This document shows positions 1 to 7,788 of a stretch of DNA of 64,000 bases, piece after piece. Position 1 is the first letter of the stretch, and each line of letters starts with the position of its first letter. The position numbers were made by a program, and so were the translations under genes. Origin of the DNA: Thiorhodovibrio frisius (GTDB taxonomy: Bacteria > Pseudomonadota > Gammaproteobacteria > Chromatiales > Chromatiaceae); NCBI RefSeq assembly GCF_033954835.1, contig NZ_CP121471.1:4334501-4398500 (forward strand), in the 5' to 3' direction. The notes beneath the pieces are model-generated. The model worked only from the letters and a program-made list of their open reading frames with translations, was not told the DNA's origin and did not search any database.

Positions 1-1
1 C

Positions 2-730
2 ACGGTCTATGACAGCCAGTCCTTTCGCGGTTTCCTGGGCATTGATCTGCTCAACGCCGGGGTCCCCGACGCCACCCTCTTGCCGAAGTTCCGCCGCCTG
101 CTCGAAGCCAACGACCTCGGCGGGCGCCTGCTCGAGCGGGTTAACGCCCACTTGAGCGAGCGCGGGCTGATGATGAACGAAGGCACCATGGTTGACGCCA
201 CCATTGTGGCCGCCCCTTCCTCGACCAAGAACGCCAGCAAGGCGCGCGACCCCGAGATGCATCAGACCAAGAAAGGCAACCAGTGGCACTTCGGCATGAA
301 AGCCCATATCGGCGCTGATCTGTTCAGCGGGGCGGTGCACAGCGTTCATTGCACCGCGGCCAATGTCGCCGATGTCAGCGCCACCGACAAGCTCCTCCAC
401 GGCCAAGAGACCACCGTCTTTGCCGACGCCGGCTACATCGGTGCTGACAAGCGCGATGAACTGAGCAAGCGCAAGATCCGCTGGCAGATCGCCGCCAAGC
501 GCGGGCGCGTCAAAGCCCTCGAGGACGGCCCGATCAAAGAGCAGATCAAAGCCATCGAGCAGCAGAAGGCATCCTTGCGCGCCCGCGTCGAGCACCCCTT
601 TCATGTCATCAAGAACCTCTTCGGCCATCGCAAGGTCCGCTACAGAGGACTGAAGAAGAACAACGTCCAATGGCAGGTCCTCTTCGCCTTGAGCAATCTC
701 TACCTGCTGCGCAAACCGCTGCTCGCCTGA
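2..730 (+). CDS. IS5-family transposase (5' end outside window)
   Basis: DDE transposase that cuts and pastes its own insertion sequence. The frame is open from the first bases of the window (reads TVYDSQSFRGF...), so the true start lies upstream and about one third of the protein is missing from view. Visible features typical of IS5-group enzymes are the N-terminal 'PDATLLPKFRRLLE'-like stretch, an Asp in 'TMVDATIVAAP', 'GMKAHIGAD', an Asp in 'VFADAGYIGADKR', and a C-terminal 'RARVEHPFHVIKNLFG' segment carrying the catalytic Glu. The visible DDE residues are all present and no stop interrupts the frame, so this copy may be functional. The start at the window edge is artificial. Family call is secure; the subgroup is not resolved. 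Confidence 0.9.
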   Translation, partial: TVYDSQSFRGFLGIDLLNAGVPDATLLPKFRRLLEANDLGGRLLERVNAHLSERGLMMNEGTMVDATIVAAPSSTKNASKARDPEMHQTKKGNQWHFGMKAHIGADLFSGAVHSVHCTAANVADVSATDKLLHGQETTVFADAGYIGADKRDELSKRKIRWQIAAKRGRVKALEDGPIKEQIKAIEQQKASLRARVEHPFHVIKNLFGHRKVRYRGLKKNNVQWQVLFALSNLYLLRKPLLA

Positions 731-1151
731 GACAGGCGAGGTGCGCCCGAAAACCGGGCGCGGGGGCCGAAACGGCCAAATCGGAGCGAGTTTGCGCCCA
801 CTGTTGCGAGTCATTCCTATTTGCGTGCCATCGAAAAACACAATTAGTGCTGTTAGGGCGATTCATACGCGGCGAGGCGAATAGATCAGCGCTTCCTTAA
901 GCGATACCCGTGATACATTCTTATGCAGCCAGGTTTCAAACATCGCGACTTGCTCCCACCACGTCGGTATCGGCAACGGGGAACAGACCGGTTCTTGCAA
1001 TTTCCGCTGTATTGCCCTTTCCAGCAGGCCGGTGGCTTGGCCGCGTCCTTTGTCGATGACCAGGGGTTTACCTGGGACCTCGGCGGGCATGTGCAATGCT
1101 CCCACTATGCCGCGTTCAGAGAGTCCTGCTCGTAGGATGATGGCATATCAG
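731..1151. other. Gene-free stretch after the IS5-type transposase
   Basis: No convincing gene is seen. A small GC hairpin sits just after the transposase stop (positions 743-761, arms gcgcccg/cgggcgc), followed by a second short hairpin (ggccg/cggcc). The right terminal repeat of the insertion sequence should lie in this stretch but cannot be fixed without the left end. A minus-strand open frame at 863-1105 could encode about 80 residues but resembles nothing recognised; it may be a scrap of the gene into which the element inserted. Confidence 0.5.
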
Positions 1152-2300
1152 TCATCCAAGTCGAATTACGACGGAAAATATCTCCCCTGTTTCAGCGAAA
1201 CTCAGCCGTTCGCCCAATGCACGGATCATAAGTGGGACACCTCGACCAAGACCGTCGATATAGCGCATGTTATCAAGATATTTCAGCAATAACAGGTTGC
1301 GAGGCGCTGAGTTACCAAAGCGAATCTTCTGCAACGTCAGAGTATTCGGCAGCCGGCCAGGTGAGCGAACCTCCAGCCGGTCTCGAAAGAGAAAGATCTG
1401 AATCCGTCGCTGAGAGATCGAATAGTCACGATGACAAACCGCGTTGACCAGCACCTCGCGAATGACGGATGGCGGCATCAAATCCTGCTCCTGGCGCCGT
1501 AATCCATTGATGGTCGAGGGATTCGGCAGAAACAGGCGAATCAGGGCAGCGCCATTGTCGATGAGATCCGGCAGCGCACCCGAGAGTTCTTTCTTATCCA
1601 GCAGGGGAGCGGTGAGATCAAGGCCATCGAACACCGCAAACTGAATCGCGCTTTGCGGCAGTCGACGCTGTGGTTGCTTGCCAAACATCAGCAAACCGCC
1701 GACGGTGCAGACTGGCACGGTTTCGTGCAACGCCAACAGATCGGCGTTGAGCAACAGATTGGTGCGCTCGTGATTATCCAGTGAGTCGAAATCGATTTGG
1801 TACGATGTCTGCCAATAGGCTTGAAGCTTGGCCTCATCGAGATCTCGCAGGCCGGTCTGCTGGACCGGCGAAATGTCAAAATGGATCAGACCAGCGGCCT
1901 GAAAGAGACGGCTCAGTTCTTCCATGGTCGCCTGACGATTAGTGGAACCGACCCGGATCAAAAACTTTCCGTCCAGCGTTTGATAGGGTTTGGCCGTACC
2001 CTTGCCGACCTTAACCTGGCAGATATCCTTATCATCCAGCGTCTGCCAAAACAGGTTGGGATTGATTGCTGGTACTACATTGTGCCGCGCCACATTGAGA
2101 ACGCGTTGCTCAATGGCGGCTTTGTCGGTGACACCCAAAATGGCACTGTTGTCTGCGACCCCAATGAGCAGAGTGCCGCCCAAGGTATTGGAAAAGGCCA
2201 CCAGCTCCTTGGCGAGCGACTCTGGCCGCACGTCCTCAAGCTTAAACTCCAGAGAAGCGTGCTCGCCTTGAGCAATAAGTTGTTCGAGATCGCACATCAT
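1152..2300 (-). CDS. AlbA_2/Schlafen-like putative ATP-binding transcriptional regulator
   Basis: 382 residues. The N-terminal 8-125 region ('EHASLEFKLED...', 'FSNTLGGTLLIGVAD') is a Schlafen/AlbA_2 domain (COG2865 family). The C-terminal part (about 250-340, 'REVLVNAVCHRDYS') is a GHKL-type ATPase box with the Asn/His of the N box. Family members are annotated as predicted transcriptional regulators or helicase-related nucleotide-binding proteins and are common in mobile and defence-rich regions; the exact activity is unknown. The start is an ATG with a second ATG directly after it. It lies just downstream of the coiled-coil PD-(D/E)XK gene on the same strand, 58 bases apart, so they may be co-transcribed. 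A degraded piece of a second copy of this gene is present near 6.7 kb. Confidence 0.85.
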   Translation of the reverse strand: MMCDLEQLIAQGEHASLEFKLEDVRPESLAKELVAFSNTLGGTLLIGVADNSAILGVTDKAAIEQRVLNVARHNVVPAINPNLFWQTLDDKDICQVKVGKGTAKPYQTLDGKFLIRVGSTNRQATMEELSRLFQAAGLIHFDISPVQQTGLRDLDEAKLQAYWQTSYQIDFDSLDNHERTNLLLNADLLALHETVPVCTVGGLLMFGKQPQRRLPQSAIQFAVFDGLDLTAPLLDKKELSGALPDLIDNGAALIRLFLPNPSTINGLRRQEQDLMPPSVIREVLVNAVCHRDYSISQRRIQIFLFRDRLEVRSPGRLPNTLTLQKIRFGNSAPRNLLLLKYLDNMRYIDGLGRGVPLMIRALGERLSFAETGEIFSVVIRLG

Positions 2301-2358
2301 ACTGCGGCCGTTGCTGGATTCGTGAGTTCAGGCAGTTCAAACGTCGATGCTGCCCTGC

Positions 2359-3309
2359 CTAGCTAGCTAGTTGATTGGTTGCATCCTCGGCATCACTGAA
2401 GACTTCGATACCGAGCTTCTCCGCTACCGCCCTAGCATTGGGGCGCACCATCGGAGAGATGGCCAGCTTGCGTGTCACCGCACGCTGATGGCGTTGCGCG
2501 TAAAAGGCCGCCTTGCGGTCGAAGATGTACATATCCCCCTTTGACATCGAAGACTTCAATTCGCAGAGGATGACCTCACCGTTCTTGATGATGACATCAA
2601 TCTCGACTTGATCGGGTGCGCCGAACACCATCCCGCTATCGTCGAAGTCATTGATGTTGATGACATCTACACCGAAAATCTCCTCCAGAATCCCCCTGAG
2701 CGCGCCGCGAAAGCTCTGCTCGGACGACAACCCCCAACGCGCTCCCATGGCACCCAGGGATTGCTCCTGGCGCACACGTGATCTCCGTATCTCTTCCAGC
2801 AAATTGTGATTCTCTGCCATCTGCTGGTCCCACTTGCGATTTTGCTCTTCCCACTTGCGATTCTGCCCCTCGCGGTCACTCTCGCGGGCCTTGACTTGTT
2901 CCTCCCACTTGCGGGCCTGCTCCTCGCGATCACTCTCGCGCTCCTTGACCTGCGCCTCCCACTTGCGATTCTGCTCCTCGCGGTCACTCTCGCGGGCCTT
3001 GACCTGTTCCTCCCATTTTCGGGCCTGCTCCTCGCGATCACTCTCACGGGCCTTGACCTGTTCCTCCCATTTTCGGGCCTGCTCCTCGCGATCACTCTCA
3101 CGGGCCTTGACCTGTTCCTCCCATTTGCGGGTTTGCTCCTCGCGATCACGTTGCAGCTCGGCCAGCACGCGATCAAAACGCGACTCGGTATCCCCACGAT
3201 TGGCATAGACTGATTGAGTGATATTCAGGATCTCGTCACGAAATCCAGAATCGCTCCGCACGAGTTCCGGCAAGGTCCGTCGAATAGTCTCCTGCATTGT
3301 CTCGCCCAT
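2359..3309 (-). CDS. Coiled-coil protein with C-terminal PD-(D/E)XK nuclease-like domain (DUF3782 type)
   Basis: 316 residues. Residues 55-162 consist of about six 18-residue units of the type REEQARKWEEQVKARESD, strongly charged and helical, predicting a long coiled coil. Residues about 195-310 form a PD-(D/E)XK-like fold: 'QVEIDVIIKNGEVILCELKS' contains the expected Asp and E-x-K, followed by 'FDRKAAFYAQRH'. Proteins of this layout (DUF3782) occur in cyanobacteria, purple bacteria and other genomes rich in mobile DNA; biochemical function is not established. Starts with ATG; no signal peptide. The repeat units are nearly identical at the DNA level, so the number of units probably varies between strains. 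Likely co-transcribed with the AlbA_2 gene downstream. Confidence 0.8.
   Translation of the reverse strand: MGETMQETIRRTLPELVRSDSGFRDEILNITQSVYANRGDTESRFDRVLAELQRDREEQTRKWEEQVKARESDREEQARKWEEQVKARESDREEQARKWEEQVKARESDREEQNRKWEAQVKERESDREEQARKWEEQVKARESDREGQNRKWEEQNRKWDQQMAENHNLLEEIRRSRVRQEQSLGAMGARWGLSSEQSFRGALRGILEEIFGVDVININDFDDSGMVFGAPDQVEIDVIIKNGEVILCELKSSMSKGDMYIFDRKAAFYAQRHQRAVTRKLAISPMVRPNARAVAEKLGIEVFSDAEDATNQLAS
2824..3147 (-). repeat. 54-bp tandem coding repeat (six units)
   Basis: Inside the coiled-coil gene the DNA repeats every 54 bases, each unit encoding 18 residues around the core 'RKWEEQVKARESD'. Two adjacent units near 3010-3110 are almost identical; the outermost units diverge ('EGQNRKWEEQNRKWDQQ'). 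The pattern indicates recent unit duplication by slippage or unequal recombination. The opposite strand is open across this stretch purely because of the repeat. Confidence 0.9.
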
Positions 3310-3602
3310 GATGCTTCAACTCCTGTTGTCATGTTGAGAACAAGCCAATCGTCTTCTTACATCTTTGTCAAGAAGCTCGCCTGCAAGTTTGCCGGCACGT
3401 TTCTCGCCAATGTGTGATGACAACGAATCACATGCGATGCCGGTCCGCACCTACCGCCGACAGCAGCCGTCGATGCTTTAGCCGCGACATCTGTAGAACA
3501 GGACTCGACAATCGCATCACAAATATCTGTAACAATGCTGTAGTTATCTGATTCAATTTTACTTTTTTTGATAAAAACGCCTCAACAATCTTCTCAGGAT
3601 GA

Positions 3603-4373
3603 TGGCGCGTCCCAGCTGAGCGGGCACTGGCCGCCGGGATCGCGGGATCGAGCGCCGCTGGCGAATTCCCCAAATTCACCGCGCTGCGTGCGCTTACCGG
3701 CAGCGCGACACCCCATGTCCTGGTCAAGTTCTCCGGAGCGGATGCCTCGCCGACCGTGACCCGCTGGGCGGATCTGCTGGTATGCGAGCATCTGGCCCTG
3801 GAATGCGCGCGCACCCTGCCGGGGATCGCCAGCGCGCGCAGTCGTATCCTCATCCAGGCGGGCCGAACCTTTCTGGAGGTCGAACGATTCGATCGTCATG
3901 ATCGGCTCGGACGCAGTCCACTCTGTAGCCTAGACACGCTCAATGCCGCCCTGCTGGGGAAGACGCCGGGCGATTGGCCGACATTCGCCGACGCGCTGGT
4001 CGCTGCCAAATGGCTCGGAGACGGCGACGCCCAACGGAGGCATCATCTCTGGTGGTTTGGCCGGCTCATCGCCAATACAGACATGCACCTCGGCAATCTC
4101 AGCTTTCAGCCCACGCAGGGCCGCCTGTGCCTGGCGCCCACCTATGACATACTGCCGATGCGCCATGCGCCACTGGCCGGCGGCGAATTGCCGACGGATG
4201 AGGTCGAGCCGCCACTACCACTCCCGCGACAACGCGCAATCTGGTTGGCAGCTTGTCAGGCTGCCGTGGAGTTTTGGTCGCGGGTCGGAGCGGATACGCG
4301 CATCAGCGAGGGCTTTCGTCGGCTGGGTTTAGAGCATGGCCAAAGGTTGCAAACCTTAGCTGAACAAGTTTGA
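3603..4373 (+). pseudogene. HipA/YjjJ-type kinase, N-terminally deleted copy
   Basis: The reading frame from codon tgg at 3603 (a stop, tga, lies immediately before it at 3600) matches the C-terminal ~255 residues of the intact HipA-family protein at 16501-17883: 'AAGEFPKFTALR', 'KFSGADASPTVTRW', 'RTFLEVERFDRH', 'NTDMHLGNLSF', 'YDILPM', 'LAGGELPT'. The catalytic-loop Asp/His/Asn and the metal-binding YD motif survive, but the wHTH domain and the first kinase lobe (about 200 residues) are gone, and no start codon with ribosome-binding site lies at the break; the first in-frame candidate is a GTG at 3756 inside the kinase fold. Just upstream, 'aatcttctcag' equals a motif found immediately upstream of the intact gene, suggesting that a deletion joined the 5' flank to the middle of the gene. 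Confidence 0.85.
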
Positions 4374-4525
4374 AGCGGTTTGAGTCAGCCAACCGACCCC
4401 GGCAGTTGTGCCAGCAGCGGTTCCCAGACGATCGGCACAGCCGTTAGGGATGCGTGCGGCCAGACGGGTCTTTATAACATGAACTTTCCGGGGGCTTGTC
4501 CGTATCGACTCGGCGAGATTTTCGA

Positions 4526-5635
4526 TCATGAACAAGAATCTTGTATCAAACACTCCAGACGCTTCGCTAAATCATGCCAACAGGGGGCATGGAATGGTAA
4601 CCTCTGGGGATCGTCGAGTTGCGCATTCAACGCACCCGCTAGACTTTCAGGATCATCGGGAGCATACAGATGCCCTGGCCAATCTCGGAGCAGATCCGCC
4701 ATGGATCCCGTTGCCGCCGCCACGACGGGTATTCCACAAGCCACCATTTCATAAAACTTTTGCGGAAAACAGTAACGACCAAAAGCCGAATCACGATTGC
4801 AGATGACCCCAACATCAAGGGCTGACAACAGATTTGGTACCTGGTCGGGCGCCAGACACCCGAGATCATGCACATGATCGCCACACGGCAAGCGCAACGA
4901 TTTATCACGCGGCCCAGCCAGCACTAGATGCACATCTGCCCGCCGCCTGCCCAAGTGCTCGAACGCACGAAAAAGTACTTCAATTCCGCGGTTACGAGTC
5001 AATGCACCAGCAGTCCCTATCAGGCGCGCTGCTTCCGGCAACGCGAGCGCTCGCCGGCAGACCAGCCGATCATGCGGATGGAAAAGGCCAGCCGGCACGG
5101 CATTCTCGATCACAGCCAATGGCCCATGATAGCCATACCGATCTCGTACCAGTCCTGCCAGCGGCTTGCTGATGCAGACGACACCGTCCGCGCCGCGCAC
5201 TGCACGCCTGAATGCACTTCTGAGACCAGGCAAGCGACTTGATTGAAAACTCTCGAAATTATCGTAAAGATCAATCACCAGAGCCGCGCCCAACTTTCGG
5301 GCAAGGCGTTCGCCAAGAACGGCATGCAGAGCATCCGAGCAGGCCAGCACGACATCGGGGCGCCATGAATCAGCGAGCACCTGAATTTGATTCCAATAAC
5401 TGTTTCTTCCAAACGGAAGCAAACGATGCGCATTACATGCCTGCCAAATCACCCGTGCATCATTTTGAATATCTTCATAGCGCCCTTCATCGCGCGGTCG
5501 ATAGCTCAGGCACACCCCACGCAGGTCATGACAAAGATCCGCAAGCGCCAGCGGAAGTTCACGCAAACGCCCGTAGCGATCATCAAGAAGATCACGACTC
5601 GTATATTGGCGCTTTGATAAGATAAGGATTCTCAT
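4526..5635 (-). CDS. Glycosyltransferase family 4 (GT-B fold)
   Basis: About 369 residues. N-terminal Rossmann half opens with 'MRILILSKRQYTSRDLLDDR'; the C-terminal half contains 'GTAGALTRNRGIEVLFRAF', 'VHLVLAGP' and the GT4 donor-site stretch 'PQKFYEMVACGIPVVAAATG' (E-x7-E-like region). Such enzymes transfer a sugar from a nucleotide sugar to a growing glycan on the cytoplasmic face of the membrane. I place the start at the ATG at 5635; an in-frame TTG lies 18 bases earlier. It is divergent from the GT2 gene that begins 37 bases away, so both probably share one promoter region and serve the same surface polysaccharide. Specific sugar and linkage cannot be read from sequence. Confidence 0.88.
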   Translation of the reverse strand: MRILILSKRQYTSRDLLDDRYGRLRELPLALADLCHDLRGVCLSYRPRDEGRYEDIQNDARVIWQACNAHRLLPFGRNSYWNQIQVLADSWRPDVVLACSDALHAVLGERLARKLGAALVIDLYDNFESFQSSRLPGLRSAFRRAVRGADGVVCISKPLAGLVRDRYGYHGPLAVIENAVPAGLFHPHDRLVCRRALALPEAARLIGTAGALTRNRGIEVLFRAFEHLGRRRADVHLVLAGPRDKSLRLPCGDHVHDLGCLAPDQVPNLLSALDVGVICNRDSAFGRYCFPQKFYEMVACGIPVVAAATGSMADLLRDWPGHLYAPDDPESLAGALNAQLDDPQRLPFHAPCWHDLAKRLECLIQDSCS

Positions 5636-5672
5636 GATTGAGCGCTCTGACAACCCAAGATTACATTAAATT

Positions 5673-6575
5673 ATGCAACAACAAGTCACGCCCCAACCAC
5701 TAGTGAGTGTCATCATTCCCGTTTTCAATGATCCGCTTGGTTTAGAGCAGTCACTTAGCGCTCTTGATAATCAAACAAGCCGAGTTCCTTTTGAAGTTAT
5801 CGTGGTCGATAACGACTCGATTCCGAGAATTGCCATCCCCTTTAAACAATTTCCTGAATTAACAATCCATGGATTTATTTGCAACACGCCGGGTTCTTAT
5901 GCTGCTCGTAACCATGGGCTCAAACATGCGCGCGGCCAAATTATTGCCTTCCTTGACGCGGATTGCATTCCAGCCAGAAACTGGCTAACCGAAGGAGTCA
6001 GCGTAATTGAGAAAGAAAAATATGCAGCTATGATCGGCGGAGACGTGGTGTTTAAAAAACCCGCTCTGCCAACCGCTGTCAGTCGCTATCAATGCGCACT
6101 TGGTTTTCAACAACAAAATAACATCCAATTAAAAGGATTTGGCGCCACTGCGAATTTATGGGTGCCACGCAAGGCTGAGCAAAGCATTGGTCCCTTTCGC
6201 GAGGATCTTTTATCTGGAGGTGACCGAGAGTGGTGTGCACGCGGATTCACAAAAGGCTTCCCGATAAAGTTCGCCCCCAATCTTATTGTAACGACTTTAC
6301 CCAGAACACGTTTAAGAAGCGCTGTGCGTCAGGCTCGACGAGTTGCCGGTGGACGAATGCAATTAAAAAATAAGACAAGCGATTACTTTCATGAAGAAGC
6401 AGTCAAAAAAGGATATCAAAAAGAATCCCTTAAAAAACGCCTGGCGCGCATATGGACACTAGATTATTCCGTCTCTGAAAAGATTGCCATTTTGCTGAAT
6501 GCTGCCATTATTTGGGCTGCCGGTCAACTCGAAATAATACGCATAGTGCTTGGCGGGAAACCTGAGAGGCGATAA
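5673..6575 (+). CDS. Glycosyltransferase family 2 (GT-A fold)
   Basis: 300 residues. Begins 'PLVSVIIPVFNDPLGLEQSL', with 'EVIVVDNDS' and the metal-binding D-x-D in 'IIAFLDADCIP', all hallmarks of GT2. A 'GGDREWCARG' element corresponds to the catalytic ED/Q-R-W-like region. The C-terminal ~60 residues are basic with a hydrophobic stretch ('IAILLNAAIIWAAGQ') that may associate with the membrane. Base composition is clearly more AT-rich than the neighbouring GT gene on the other strand, suggesting separate acquisition. Likely part of an exopolysaccharide or O-antigen cluster with the GTs, sulfotransferase and flippase on either side. Sugar specificity unknown. Confidence 0.88.
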   Translation: MQQQVTPQPLVSVIIPVFNDPLGLEQSLSALDNQTSRVPFEVIVVDNDSIPRIAIPFKQFPELTIHGFICNTPGSYAARNHGLKHARGQIIAFLDADCIPARNWLTEGVSVIEKEKYAAMIGGDVVFKKPALPTAVSRYQCALGFQQQNNIQLKGFGATANLWVPRKAEQSIGPFREDLLSGGDREWCARGFTKGFPIKFAPNLIVTTLPRTRLRSAVRQARRVAGGRMQLKNKTSDYFHEEAVKKGYQKESLKKRLARIWTLDYSVSEKIAILLNAAIIWAAGQLEIIRIVLGGKPERR

Positions 6576-6696
6576 ACAATTATTTTATTATCGTAAATAC
6601 AGCGACTGTTTACTGAATATAGAACGAATCCTTAGTGGTCCATCGACTCGACTATAACGAGGCTCGATTAGCTGTATGTGGTAAACTCTCCCCCTT

Positions 6697-6790
6697 GATA
6701 TCCAGAGTGCCGCTCAAGATATTGAAAAACGCCACCAGATCCTTGGTGAGTGACTCTAGTTGCTTGCTCTCAAGCTTGATAAATTGCGCA
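6697..6790 (-). pseudogene. Scrap of a second AlbA_2/Schlafen-like gene
   Basis: On the minus strand this stretch translates as KLESKQLESLTKDLVAFF then NILSGTLDI, matching 'FKLEDVRPESLAKELVAFSN' and 'TLGGTLLIG' of the intact gene at 1152-2300. At DNA level 'cagagtgccgc', 'ccaccag', 'ccttgg' and 'caagctt' are shared in the same order with the same spacing. Only about 30 codons remain, without start or partner domain, so it is a dead fragment. The surrounding 6576-6940 interval holds no other gene that I can see. Confidence 0.75.
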
Positions 6791-6940
6791 AGAAGCTAGC
6801 CAGTCGGTATAACGTCTTTTCGGTTACTCAATCCCTCTCAGCCGGCTTTTTTCTGACCCTCGCGCACCGAACCCGTATATAATCGCATTTATTCGATCCT
6901 ACGAAATCGACCCTCCGCTTCTTGTCCGCCAGAGCGAGCC

Positions 6941-7240
6941 ATGCGCCTGACACCTGGAACCGCCAGCATCATCCGCGCCGAAACCCGGGCTATTTTCGGC
7001 GACCAGGCTCAAGTGCGCCTGTTTGGTTCCCGCGTTGATGATGATCAGCGGGGCGGCGATATTGATCTGCTCGTCGAACTGCCGCGTCAGCAAACGGATG
7101 GGCACCGCAAAAGCCTAACGCTGGCAGCGCGCCTGCAAATCCGGCTGGGCGATCAACGAATCGATGTTTTGTTAATAGACCCCGAAACGCCACCACAGCC
7201 GATCCACAAACAGGCCATTGCGAACGGGGTGTTGTTGTGA
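6941..7240 (+). CDS. mntA: MntA-type minimal nucleotidyltransferase (antitoxin)
   Basis: 99 residues with the signature 'FGSRVDDDQRGGDIDLLVEL', i.e. GS-x9-GGDIDL with both Asp residues of the nucleotidyltransferase active site. In MntA/HepT systems this enzyme AMPylates the HepT RNase and thereby silences it (established for several family members). The gene overlaps the following HepT-type reading frame by four bases (GTGA), the usual arrangement of the pair. It sits inside the polysaccharide cluster, between two glycosyltransferase genes. The antitoxin is intact while its partner carries frameshifts, so the module is probably inactive or is left as an orphan antitoxin. Confidence 0.85.
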   Translation: MRLTPGTASIIRAETRAIFGDQAQVRLFGSRVDDDQRGGDIDLLVELPRQQTDGHRKSLTLAARLQIRLGDQRIDVLLIDPETPPQPIHKQAIANGVLL

Positions 7241-7760
7241 GTCTTAATCCACTGCTTCCAAATCGAGCGATTTCTGGGTACCCTCGCCATCGTCGCCAAG
7301 GAAGTCGAAACATCTTGAATGGAGTCTCCCCCGGCTTTTTGAACAGCGGATCGATGCCGATTGGGTGCTGGCGCTGGATACCCAGCCGGAACGTGCCGAG
7401 CGGCTGGAAGCCTTCGTGTCACGCTATGGCCGCTTGCAAGATACGATTTCGGATAAACTCTTGCCGCGCTGGTTGCGCGCGCTTGCCGAACAACCGGGTA
7501 GCCAAATCGATGTGCTCCAGCGTGCCGGACGGCTTGGAGTTCTTGAGGATTCAACACAGTGGTTGGAAGCACGACAACTGCGCAATCGATTAGTGCATGA
7601 ATATTGTACCGATCCGGTGACTTTCGCACGGGATATCAACTTGGCAGAAGCGTACGGACGGATGCTGATTCGGACGTACGCTCAACTCCATACCGATGCT
7701 GTGACGCGTTTTGGGGTGGTGGAACAAGACTTATCAGCCAAGAACGGAAATCAGGGCTAA
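7237..7760 (+). pseudogene. hepT: HepT-like (DUF86) toxin with two frameshifts
   Basis: The C-terminal 131 residues are open from 7365 and contain the HepT catalytic R-x4-H-x-Y motif in 'LRNRLVHEY', so the RNase core is intact. Upstream the family-like sequence continues but in other frames: MSLNPLL from the GTG at 7237 (overlapping mntA), then QIERFLGTLAIVAKEVE from about 7259 in the next frame, then KHLEWSLPRLFEQRIDADW from about 7305 in the third. Two single-base shifts (near 7258 and near 7303) therefore separate the natural start from the catalytic part. Either the toxin has been inactivated, or both shifts are sequencing errors. No good start for the downstream part alone is seen. Confidence 0.75.
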
Positions 7761-7788
7761 CTGCAATGAACGCCGGTTTATTCTCCTC

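Noticed and set aside
863-1105. Minus-strand frame of about 80 codons beside the IS5-type element
   Set aside because: No recognised family, poor start (GTG), no Shine-Dalgarno; kept only as a possible gene scrap.
2806-3213. Plus-strand frame with repeated hydrophobic LDLFLPLAGLLLAIT units, looking like a membrane protein
   Set aside because: It is the exact antisense of the 54-bp coiled-coil repeat; the minus-strand frame has the family C-terminal domain and a normal start.
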